Of a stretch of 64,000 nt of DNA, positions 50,641-61,600 are shown piece by piece. Location of the stretch: NCBI GenBank assembly GCA_036850595.1, contig CM072162.1, positions 17,847,758 through 17,911,757 of the forward strand. Direction: 5' to 3'. Numbering within the stretch: the stretch's first letter is position 1; each line of letters starts with the position of its first letter. The notes beneath the pieces are model-generated. The model made no database searches. It was not told where the DNA came from and saw only the letters and a program-made list of their open reading frames with translations. The DNA is from Rhyacichthys aspro (Eukaryota; Chordata; Actinopteri; Gobiiformes; Rhyacichthyidae). Both the position numbers and the translations under genes were made by a program.

Positions 50641-53063
50641 CTACTTTTACCTCATTTAAAGTGAGTGTTTTAATAAAACATAGATTTTTATTCTACTCTC
50701 TTCTTCATCTGTTCTATTTACATTTTCCTGATGTTGATTTTTCCTGATTTGTCTGGACTATACCTGCTTTTATGAACTGAAACCAACCATAACTTTTTTT
50801 TTTTTGTCTAAAACTAAAGATAAAACTGTCTTATCTGGCTATCCCCAGTTTGTTTCTGTGCTTTGTTGACTATAGAAGCTAATTATATGGTAAAGACTGT
50901 ATTTCATGGGCCTTGAGACTAATGCCCTGTTACATGTGTTATACATATGCATCACAGTAAGCATCTGAGGAGATTATGAGACCTAAAAGTGAGGTTGTAC
51001 AAAAGCCAGTCGAGCCAATCAGAGCAAACCGAGGGAGGGGCTTAAATGAAAAATTGCAGGCAGGGGGTTTCTCAGGCTTATTAAGTGTATAGTCCAGGAA
51101 AAGTAATATGTTGTCAGCAGAATATAAAGACAAATTTGAAGTGTAAGTCTGCGTAGAGACCCAGATTTATTAGATCCACCACTGGCCCAGACTTCACCCC
51201 GACCTGAGCGGTGAAGTAAAGGTTCGACATTTCCAGGTATCGCTCGAATTTAAAGAGAAGCGTCCTGTCGATTCTCAACATAGCAGTTGTTGGTGTGATC
51301 GGAGGCAGACAGATGGAGTGAGACACATCGAGACAAAGACAGGGACAGTCAAGCGTAACCTGCTTTATCCTGAGCCACTGCCCTGGAACCGCTTCACCGG
51401 CGCTCGGGAAATTACCATCACAAACTGGGGTCGCTGCGAAGACATATTCATTATCCTTTTAAGATAACTTCCCACGTGGGCTGCTTTTCCAAATTACATT
51501 TTTCCCCGTGTCGTATTAACCTGTGAGTGTGATTATCTCATCCTCTGACAGAAAGCCGCTCGGTCTGTCCCTCCCACACGATTTTGTCTTCATTCGGCCT
51601 TCGTTCTTGAACATGTCTGGCTCTAGACAAAGTGCGGTGTGCTGCCTGGACGGCTTTAGTGGCTCTCCATCAGCGGGACATGTGTTTGGAGGCTGCTATA
51701 GTTGTCTCATGGCTCAGGCACCCATCTCTTTTCCACAGTCTAAAGATTCAATCATGCTTTAAATGCTTTTCTTGTGAATGTAACAATGCCATGTGCCTCT
51801 GTGAAATATGGGTGATAGGTGGTGGTCACATGACTTCATGCATGGTCTCTCAAGCATCTCTTAAGAGAGCACCACAATTCTAAAAAAGCATCTAAAGGAA
51901 AACAACACACAGTTTGGGAAGCCTTGAAAGTATTTCTCTCCTTAAAGTTGCATATAAACAAGACAGAAATAAACCATTTGTCCCAGTTCAACTACTTCTT
52001 AGGTGCCTTGCTGCTGGATAAACTAAATCTATCCACTTGGTTTATATATTTGTGTCCAGTTAATGCTATTAATTTATGTTTCTCCTGATTAAAAAGGTTA
52101 TTTGAGCCTCTAAATGTTTTTGTCAAGTGAACAAGTGGAGATCCTGGACATTTTAAAGCCAAAATAGCAAACAAACAGCCTCTTGATTTAAGTGGAATTG
52201 TAAATTCTGTGGCGACCTAAAACAACAGCTTCACAGCCCATTGAAAGTAAATTTTCCATCATACCAGCGCATATTAAAACAGAGAGAATCAACTGCAGAT
52301 TTTGCTGTGTAATACATGGATTTGGTTCTCTTTTTGTTCAACTTTCTGCTGGTTTTAGTTTTATTGGCTTGTACAAATAATAAGTGCACGCATGAAATTT
52401 TTTCTGTGCAACAAACATACATAGTCCACGGCTTTGATTAATGCATCTAAACTCATTTTAACAGCTGTGTTTTGATGGAAAGTGGCTGAGAGTCAAACAA
52501 ACGGAGCAGACTGTCAATGCTCTATTAAGTAATGCTGACAATGGGGCGTTATACATACTTTATCCATTTGAAACCACTGCAACCTTAACTGTTGTATAAT
52601 TTTACAGACAAACAGTGGATCCAGTCTCACTTAACGTTAACTTTACGCAGACAAAGAGACACAAGATACTCAGCTGGCGTAAAAATCCCATCGTTTCCAT
52701 GAACAGTACGTTAACAGCAGTGAAAGTGAAAGGCCGGGTTCAGCAGCTGAGTGACAGAGGAGTCAACCCTCGCTGCAAATGGAAGGAAAAATAAGTCCTG
52801 TCTGTAATAAAAGTCTGTTGACCCTTCAGCGAATTCATGAAACCCAAACCCGGCTGTATTTAGTCAGCAGAAAGTTTGGTGGGAATAGGGAGGTTCCCGC
52901 TTGGATTCTCCATTTCCCCCTGCAGCCATCAGTGGGACGCTTTCTCAAGAGCTCAAAACACGTCGGGAAGCCAGCGGCCCAGCTGTAAGTCTATAGGAAT
53001 AGCGTGAGATATTTTGGGTCTGTGTCGTCGCCTCCCGCCAGGAGCATGTGTGTCGCTGTGCCC

Positions 53064-53086
53064 GGGCGGAGGGGGGCGGAGGGGGG
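53064..53086 (+). other. G-quadruplex candidate
   Basis: Several G-runs lie within 23 bases (GGGCGGAGGGGGG repeated with short loops), enough for four G-tracts of three. It sits in GC-rich intergenic DNA next to a CCCTTCACCC-type tandem stretch at about 53,218-53,257. Confidence 0.5.
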
Positions 53087-53217
53087 CATCAGTGTCTGCC
53101 CCGTCCACACCACCCACAGGCCCTTTGGAGCAGATTTAGCATGGTGCATTCCTACTTTTCAAAGACGTGCTGCTCATGAGTAGACGAGGTGGAGTCACTG
53201 GCAGCGTGCCCACTCTG

Positions 53218-53257
53218 CACCCCACCCTTCACCCCTCACCCTTCACCCCACCCCTCT
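53218..53257. repeat. short degenerate CCCTTCACCC tandem repeat
   Basis: About four imperfect units of 7-10 bases built from CACCC and CCCTT. It is low-complexity pyrimidine-rich sequence without coding value. Confidence 0.7.
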
Positions 53258-54125
53258 CTGGACGCCTGTCTGACAGGGGCCACGAGGATGGGGCAAAGAC
53301 TCAGGATGAATACTGGGCTAAAGGACTCGCAAACTCCAGGAAGATGTATAGGTTTACGCAGACAGTGATTTGCATTTCAACATTTATTTAAACAAAACAC
53401 CTTATGATGCATTTGGAAACATCAGTATATACAATATATCTCATCTGTATTGTATTGTATTACACAAACTCTATTCTATTAGTTTCTGTTCTTAGCACAT
53501 GTCTTTGTGTTTATGTTGGTTCTCCAGCCCTTTTCCCTTTCCCTTTTTTTCCTCTATGGCTATACTTTACTGTATAAATATACTCTTTCATTTCCTGATC
53601 CTTTTTATAACACTCTCATGTCAAGGTCAGTCCTTTTTTACTTTATTCACTGTAATCCTTTACCTTACCATTATCTTCTACTCTATTTTTTTCCATCCAT
53701 GTTTGCACTTATTTCATTACTGTATATCCACATATGTTGTTGGCAAACCAGAGCTGCATGTACTATATGTCAACAGTGCTTTGTGTATCTTGTTTAGTTT
53801 GGGCTGGAGACCTTCTCTTGTAAATGTTACAATCTGAATTCATATTACATCCGTCATAAAAACATTAAATAAAGTCTGCCTCCAAAAGAAGTCATGGTTA
53901 CTATTACTACACAAACAGAAAAACTAAATCCATAATACTAATTATACTCTGCTGTAATGGATGGTAGAGACTCTGCTGTCACATATAAACTTGCAATGGA
54001 TCTGAAAATGGACTGCATCTATGGAGCCAGAAGTTACAAAAAAAAAGTCTTGTAGGGGAGGAAAGCATGACTCTAGCTTCAACTTATGTAGCTAGTGATG
54101 CTAATAGATAGTAAAGAAAACTGTT

Positions 54126-54170
<45 letters not shown>
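54126..54170. repeat. (GTA)15 microsatellite
   Basis: This is an uninterrupted run of fifteen GTA trinucleotides. Its perfect purity suggests recent expansion. Confidence 0.97.
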
Positions 54171-54400
54171 ATATGTCTTCAAATGATGCACTTTCTTTCC
54201 GTTTTTTTAACCTAGCAGCAGAGAGAACATGATGACATGAGGTAGACAGGACAGGTTTATGATGCTAAAATCTATTTAAGTAATAATGAAGTAGAAGAGT
54301 GAAAGTTAAACTAAATTATATCAACAGTTTTGGTAACATTTTTTTTTTTTGAATGTGAGTCAATTGGACCAAGCTTCATGGAGTCAAACCTCACTTCCTA

Positions 54401-54739
54401 CACAAGGTTCCTAGTCTGTATCCTCTTCTCACAAGGTTCCTAGTCTGTATCCTCTTCTCACAAGGTTCCTAGTCTGTATCCTCTTCTCACAAGGTTCCTA
54501 GTCTGTATCCTCTTCTCACAAGGTTCCTAGTCTGTATCCTCTTCTCACAAGGTTCCTAGTCTGTATCCTCTTCTCACAAGGTTCCTAGTCTGTATCCTCT
54601 TCTCACAAGGTTCCTAGTCTGTATCCTCTTCTCACAAGGTTCCTAGTCTGTATCCTCTTCTCACGAGGTTCCTAGTCTGTATCCTCTTCTCACAAGGTTC
54701 CTAGTCTGTATCCTCTTCTCACAAGGTTCCTAGTCTGTA
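54401..54739. repeat. minisatellite, 29-bp unit, 12 copies
   Basis: The unit begins CACAAGGTTCCTAGTCTGTA and ends TCCTCTTCT. Eleven full units start every 29 bases from 54401, and a twelfth is truncated after 20 bases. The only difference I saw is an A-to-G change in the tenth unit (54665). Such homogeneity implies recent tandem expansion. Unit length is not a multiple of three and no long frame crosses the array. Confidence 0.97.
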
Positions 54740-54884
54740 GCCGAACCCTCTGTCCATTTTTTATCAATGTTTGTTTAATTGTTTAATTGCTTTGCTTTCT
54801 TTCTGTCTTTTATTGTTTTTACACTATGTACAGCGTCTTGAAAAGCACTATATAAATAAAATGTATTATTATTATTATTATTAT
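54740..54884 (+). mobile_element. LINE (L2-like) 3' tail ending in (ATT)n
   Basis: It contains TGTACAGCGTCTTGAAAAGC followed by ACTATATAAATAAAATGT and six to seven ATT units. This is the standard 3' end of teleost L2-clade (Maui-like) elements. It directly abuts the minisatellite. No coding part of the LINE is visible. Confidence 0.65.
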
Positions 54885-56076
54885 CTCGACTATGAACTGC
54901 CCCTCAGACATATTAATGAGGCTGTGATCTTCTGCGTGTGGATCAGGAGGTGGGGCAGGACTCTCAGTGGGCGTTTGGGGTGACAGCGCCTGTCACTCAG
55001 AGCCGCTGACAGACAGGACGGCTGTGGGAACAGGGGACAGAGGCCATCCGGGGTCTTCATGGCCTAACACGGGGGTCCTTTATGGGTTCATCAAACTGGT
55101 GATGCCCCGTCACCCCGAGCACAGGAAACAGACTGGCACATGAATGGAGAGATCATGTCAATAGAGGAGATGGGCCTGGGACAAAGGCAGAGGGGGGCAA
55201 GTCACGAGGGAGGGGGCAGAAGGGCGAGGGACAGTAAAATATGAACTTGGGTCAAACTGCACAAGAATGATTTTGTCATTGGTAGGAGCGCAATCTTTTT
55301 AAACAATTTTACGTAAATGAAATGAGAGGATTTCTAAACTTGTAACAGCATCATAAGCACATCCATATTAACATTGATTATTCAAATTTGCACACAAAAA
55401 AAGACAGTGGAAAATTCTTATATTCAGAAATGATTTCAGTGGATGTCATTTCCAGTCGTCTTTTGCGTAACCAACCTGTGGCCACATTCTTTTAGAAAGT
55501 ACAGAAACCAATGTAACGCTATAACATGTTTAATGATCTGTTTAGGTATTTGCTCCTAAAGTTTCAGGGCTGGAGGTTAACTGTGTGCTGCTGATTCAGA
55601 TCCCTATAAAACAGCCTTTTGTGGTTTGTGTGCCGCCAGCGAAGTACAGTATTGGTAAACAGATCATGTAGCATTGCAGCAGCTCGCAGACAGATCAGCT
55701 CAGTGATAGAGACGGATGGTAAAAGTGAGGAGCAGGGAGGGGGAGTTAAAACACCATAACTGGGGGGATATGAAACCTTTTCTGAAGAGAGGAGATCAGT
55801 GACTGTATAATACAAGAGGCATGATGAGGACGTAATGAAAAATGTCAAGTGAAGAGGCTGGGGCTGCCGCAAAGTGGGATTAATGCAGAAGTGAAGTACA
55901 GTGAGGCTAAAGTGGTGTTGTTCATATCAGAGATGGCTTTCTTTCAGTGTCAACAACAACAACTGTCTTCAAATCTGGAGGTGGAAGAGTGGAGTTGTGT
56001 AATATACAAATCCAGAATCCAGAATACAAGATGTGATCAATTATTATTGATAAAGTTGTTGATTGATTTTTATCAA

Positions 56077-56132
56077 TTTTTTATTTTATTTTATTTTATT
56101 TTATTTTTTATTTTTTTTTATTTTATTTTATA
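56077..56132. repeat. (TTTTA)n tract flanked by an inverted repeat
   Basis: The imperfect TTTTA pentanucleotide tract is bounded by TTTTATCAATT on the left and AATTGATAAAA on the right, which are exact reverse complements. It could form a hairpin, or could mark the ends of a very short AT-rich insertion. Confidence 0.8.
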
Positions 56133-57308
56133 ATTGATAAAATATGAAGGATTTACATAATAATATGAATTTATGTGGAGGAGAATTTATGTTTTTTTTT
56201 TGTACAGAAGCTCTCTATCTATATTTTATAATTCAATTTTATCATTTGTTCATATGTGTTGGAAAATTCATTACCTGGCTCTGTGACACAGTACAATCTG
56301 GGAGGGCTTCTGTAGAAAGTGTTTCTATAGGACAGATCCTTTAAATTAATACCTGGCTCGTGATTAGATTCATTATCAGTGAGTAACCACAGTTTCATCC
56401 AATCAGAGCACGTTGTTTACTTTGGTAACACTAAAACGGTCGCTACACGTTATGTTAAAACCTAAAACACGCCCACACCTGTCAGTACTGCCACATCATT
56501 GACCTGCTGACCCAACAGTCAGGATGAGGACACTTTGCTTGGAGCAGTACAGAGAATCCAGCTGCATTTTTTAGGGCCAATAACACTTCACAGAAGACTT
56601 AAAAATACTTTAAAATTATGTGACAGGTGATTAAAGTTTATTTAAAAGCCAGAATAACCCAGGATTAAAAGAGCATTGTGTGTGTGTTTATAAAAAGCTT
56701 TAAATGAAATTAAAATTACACAAATAATGAGACAAAAATGTATTAGATGGGGTCATTTTTACTTTTAATTCAAGCTTGTGTCTGGGATTAATGGGAGGCA
56801 GGCTGTAATTATATTGGACGAGTACGAGATGTAGTAATACACAGTCCATAAGTCAAAAATTTCCCCTTAAATCACTTTTAAAAGCTGATCTGACACTTGT
56901 TATCTCTAACTGTGGTTCAGATTTTGTGGAGCAGCTCACACAGAGAAAACCTGAGTCTATCCGAATCTCAAAACATCTGCCTGATCACACAAACAGTCGT
57001 TATCCAAGTCTGCCATCATGTTTCCTTCAGAGCTGCTCATAAATCGAGTATTTACAGCAAGCGTGTATCAAACCGCAGAGCTTTCGTGTGAGGCGTATCG
57101 CTCAGTGACAGATATGTGAAAGAATTACACAAGACGTCCCCGTGGAGACCAACATCAATCTCTCTTTCAAAGCGTATGGAGCCCAAAACATTTATACGGC
57201 GATGACCTTCGACCTCTATAACATGTTTTAAGGGCTGCGTGAGGGAGCTGCCCTGGTGTTGTGTAAGCTAGGACCCCTGTACTCTTCATCTGGACGTCTG
57301 GCTTTGGG

Positions 57309-57330
57309 CCTCCTCCTCCTCCTCCTCCTC
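57309..57330. repeat. (TCC)n microsatellite
   Basis: Seven consecutive TCC units in intergenic DNA. Confidence 0.9.
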
Positions 57331-58500
57331 GATCCAGACCGACTTATTTATGATCCGGACAGGGCTTGGTCCAAAGACAACGGGGGCTTAACACACTGCA
57401 TTCCTTACACACAAATCTGACACATACATAAAAACAGACCGTGTGTAGATAAAGGGATGGAAATATCTCCCATGATCTCATATCAGAACGGCCACCTTCC
57501 CTTCACTCAAGTGTCTCGTCTGATCTGATGTGCCGTTCATTTGCTCCAAGGTCACGCCACTGTCAGAGAGATGCCTTTTGAACATTTATCATCACACTGT
57601 CTCATGACCAAGACGAGCCACTAGAATGTGATTGGAAAATTAAAGGAGATTTCAAACGTACCCGTGTGACATAGTTCAGAGGTTAATTTACACTGCACAC
57701 TTACACGCCAAGACATAACAACATCTGGTTATGAAAAAGATACCAGGACATGAGGATTGTTATGTTATTTCCTTCATAGCCTCTAGGTTACAGGAGTACG
57801 GAGCAGAACAGTTCTCCAGGATGTGCAGATATGCTTTAGTTGACATATATATTCAAAAACCAAAGCCAAAAAATAAGATGAAGTCACAACTGATGCTGCC
57901 CTTTCCTTTTAAAGTTAGTACATGATGCCACAGTCACTTCACAATGCACAGAAGTCAAAGATAACTCTACAAACTCTATAATCCTTGGCCCAAACTGCAC
58001 TGTACATTTGAAGAAGAAGACATTATAATCACCACACTAAAAGAAAACAATGTCATTTTCATAGATTAGATCATTTTCCATCTATACTTTGCCTTTGGAT
58101 GAAAACTAGTGCTACATACAATAACTATAAATGATCACAAGCGTGGACCACACCCTGGGCAATTTGTGGAAATAAAAAAAAATAAGATAGGAGTTTTGTT
58201 GAATATGAGGCAGTTATACTTATATTATGAGGCAGTTACACTTATATAGGCCCTATGCTTTTAAGAGAGTGAGCAGGAAACTGATAGATGAGTTTGTGGG
58301 GGCGGAGCATAAATAATGATGCTATTTAAAAGGCCTGTGACATGAAGAGGTGTGTTTGAGGTGTGTGGTCCTCCTCCTGAACTTTAGAGTTGAATCACTG
58401 ACATTTCACAAAGACTGGGTTAATTTTTCACTACGAATATTTGCTCGAGCTGCAGTTAGATACAGATACAGGTAAAACCGCCATACCTCAATTTTATTAA

Positions 58501-58650
58501 CTTCCTTAAAGATCATTTTTGTGGTTTTTCCTTTAATTGATAGTTTAGACAGGCAGGAAATAGGGTTAGAGAGAGGGGAATGACACCGGGCAGATGACCC
58601 GAGCCGGAACTGACCCTGGGTCTCCCAAGCACGTGGCACATACTCCACAA
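58501..58650 (-). mobile_element. tRNA-derived SINE (teleost type), minus orientation
   Basis: Read on the minus strand, a degraded box B region (GGGTCAGTTCC) is followed by GGCTCGGGTCA, CCCGGTGTCATTCCCCTCTC and TTTCCTGCCTGTCTAAAC, then TCAATTAAAGG and an A-rich end. This order matches a widespread teleost tRNA-SINE in which the tRNA head is followed by GGTGTCTCCCCCTCTCTC and ends AATAAAGGC plus A-rich sequence. The head is truncated or diverged before box B. It does not encode a protein. Confidence 0.75.
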
Positions 58651-58659
58651 ATTTTAATT

Positions 58660-61600
58660 ACTTCAGCATAGGTTTTTTTGTTTTATTCTTTCGCCATACG
58701 CCATAGTTATGTAATATCCTCCTGTAATTAAAAAATGCTAATTATATTCTGCTAAAATATAATGCAAAAAAACTAGCTCCTTCAAAAACTTCACTTAAAA
58801 AAAACATCTTGGCTCTGAAATGTGTGCGTCATTCTCATATTTGTACTCATCCGTTGTAAGCACAGATTCTGGAAAAGGTGTTATCGGGACATTCCTTGTA
58901 AAAACAGCTGTCACTCACCCATTTTCTACACTTTAAACCTTGTAAGCTTTTACCAAAACACATCTCTTTTTGAAGGTCTGACTCGAGGAGTTAGAGGTGA
59001 CGCCTGACTCATCTGTCGAGCTGCATGATGCCTTTTCTCCGCCTCGTATCAGTTGACCTTTAGAAGTTAAAAGGAGCGTTTGAGCCTCAGTGCCTCGCCT
59101 TATGAGAAAGGATGAGGCTGCAGCTGCACATTTTCCCTCTTTTGGGGCTGATATATTAAAGTCCTGCATCCTCTCCTGACTTTGAGGTACTGGGATCTCT
59201 TTACGGTCAGTTCAGATTACCGCAGATACACTGTAAAAAAGGCAGATCCACATGGAGGCTCTTTCTGCCCGAGGAGCTCTTTATCCACCCCTGCTGATTT
59301 ATTTCACCTTTCCCTCCATATGTAAAGGCCTACGTTACATCACTGCTCAGTCATGCCGGTGTCAGTGAACTCTCTTTTCTTAAAACGCGGTGGATGCAAA
59401 AACATTAGGGCGGCAAAACTTCTCCAAGCCGCAGCTGCCGTTGCCATTGTTTTGTGGTAGTTGACATGTGAAAGTGAAAGGATGGGCAGGAGAGTCTCTT
59501 CTTTTCGATTGTTTCGTCCTTTTTTTGTGGTTAAATGCTGCGGAAAATTAGATGTCCTGGCAAAGCAGAGGTGGATGTTTTCCCTGAAGCGGAGTGCGGA
59601 TGGAGCACATTCCAGGGGAAAGCTGTGTAAATCCCTCCATTGATTTGGTGCGAAACCCTCCTGACCTCTGGAATACATTAGCAGATTAGCCATGGGGGCC
59701 CTGTGCACACAGCTCTCTGCGCTCAGCCCCCGGACCATTCAGACCCCATGCCAGAGGCGCTTTGCCCATGGCCCCCCGAAAACAGTGAGCCCGGATACCA
59801 GCGGCAGATGGGCCCACACTGCCTCGTACTCTCACAAACACCAATTAAACCTCTCTGTGTGCATAACACCACTAACCGACTTTAGCTTTGACAATGGTGG
59901 GCCTCGGAGTAACTCAAACTGCCTCGGACAAACTCAGTACAACATGGAAGTACACAAAGTTTTTAAAAGAGGACCAAGTGTAACAGGGTAAAGAGATGAG
60001 CAGGACTGTCAGGTGACTTCAAACAGGGCCAGATAAAATCACATTTTCAACCATTAACATTAGAAATGCACTTGTCATGTGGTACTCTGTGTCTTTTTAA
60101 TGGTACACAGAAGTCTCTAAGAATTTTTAAGACAAAATAACCATTTAACGTAATTACAAAATGGAGGCCTTTAACTATCACTTGAAAGAAGGAGAGGAGA
60201 GAGTAGACAGAAGCCATAAATAATAAACATTCAATTAAATATATACACGATGAAATACAATTGCCTGATGTTTACACTACTATATGTGTATTTGAGAACC
60301 ACTGCACTAGTCCATTAAATATTGAATTACCCTCATGGTACATTTTTTAGTTTTACTTTAATGAGACAGTAGAGAAAGACAGAACATCATAAAAGAGAAG
60401 AATGATATAGAGTCAACAGATGCTAATCATTTCCTCCTGTTGTAGGCACGCTTCTAGGTTAGCCACTAAGATGCTCCTGACGATGGTACAAAACTGAAGT
60501 CACTTGGGTGCATACAGTTCAAATTAATTCTCATATAAAAATGCAAGCAGTGGTTGGAAAGTGACATCAGACCACGATTAGGTAAGAATTTGGAAATGCC
60601 AAACTGTATTTGGTACAAAAATGTGGTGTCTCTGCAAGAGGAACATTTTCTCTTGGACTTAAAAGAAGGAACTGTTTGGAAACTTCTGTGACTTCTCCAA
60701 CATGGATTTCAACTTCAAAAAGACAAATTAAGTTGGTAATTTATCAGAGAAAACATGGAAATGAACTAGTCTTTATTCATTCATTTGTTTTTGTTGCACT
60801 TACCAACACCACAGATCTATCCTGAACTGAATCCCATTTGTCACATGTCCAACCTTTGCCCATAATCTTTTCATATCGTCGTAGTGAGAATAAAAGCAGC
60901 AGTGTTAATGGATTGAGCTAGTGGCTGTTGACCTGCATTGTGTGTGTTTGTGTTTAGATGTGTGAGTCTTGTTGAAGGTGAAGGGTGCTGCTCCGGGTCA
61001 GGGTTTAGGGGGACTGGGACGGTGGCGGTCACAGGCTACAGGTCTCACCAGGACCCCTCGCCCCGTCAGAGAGGACACATGGCCCGACTCCCTGCGACAG
61101 ACCCCCGCTCCACAGGCCCACGGTGCACCCACCAGCCCAGATGGTGTCCGTCCTGACGCTTCACCAACACAAGACGGGACCAGTGAACACTCAGCTGGTT
61201 TTCATTGCTCAGTGAGGAGCTACTCTTCTCTGGGAATCACAATACAGCTTTTTCTAATTTAATTCAATTGAGAGGGATGTATTTTACTCTGTCCCTCTGT
61301 ACTCCACTTTACTGTCCCATATTATATCTGTCTGGGATGGTTTAATGCTACCTCCCGACTAAACATTTCCAATTAAAAACAGAGGACATAGTGCTTAGGA
61401 CATAGTACAAGTATTGGGATGGGGCCTATGTGTGTGGTGAACAGTAATAAGCACCAGCCAATCAGAAAACAGTATTCAGCCACAAAATGGTACATTCCTT
61501 TTGATTATTGATAAATTGTTCCTGAATATATTATTTTGTCAATCAGGATTAATCTTTCAAATGCTTTCAAAGTCCCACTGCTTCAATAAAAACACAGGAA

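Larger units (their letters stand above)
49130..53060. other. intergenic DNA with coding-like minus-strand segments
   Basis: Outside the Rex3-type tail, the stretch holds several minus-strand open segments (49468-49797, 50044-50347, 51114-51326) discussed as findings, and a GC-richer, repeat-free block at 51,140-51,720. The stretch at 50,930-51,090 (with CCAATCAGAGC and GGGAGGGGCTTAAAT) resembles a common teleost repeat. No product was recognised. Confidence 0.4.
54890..58500. other. intergenic DNA, no gene recognised
   Basis: The GC-richer stretch at 54,940-55,260 has no recognisable exon. An (ATTTT)n tract lies at 56,077-56,132, bounded by an inverted repeat, and a (TCC)n run at 57,309-57,330. 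The remainder shows no clear structure. Confidence 0.5.
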
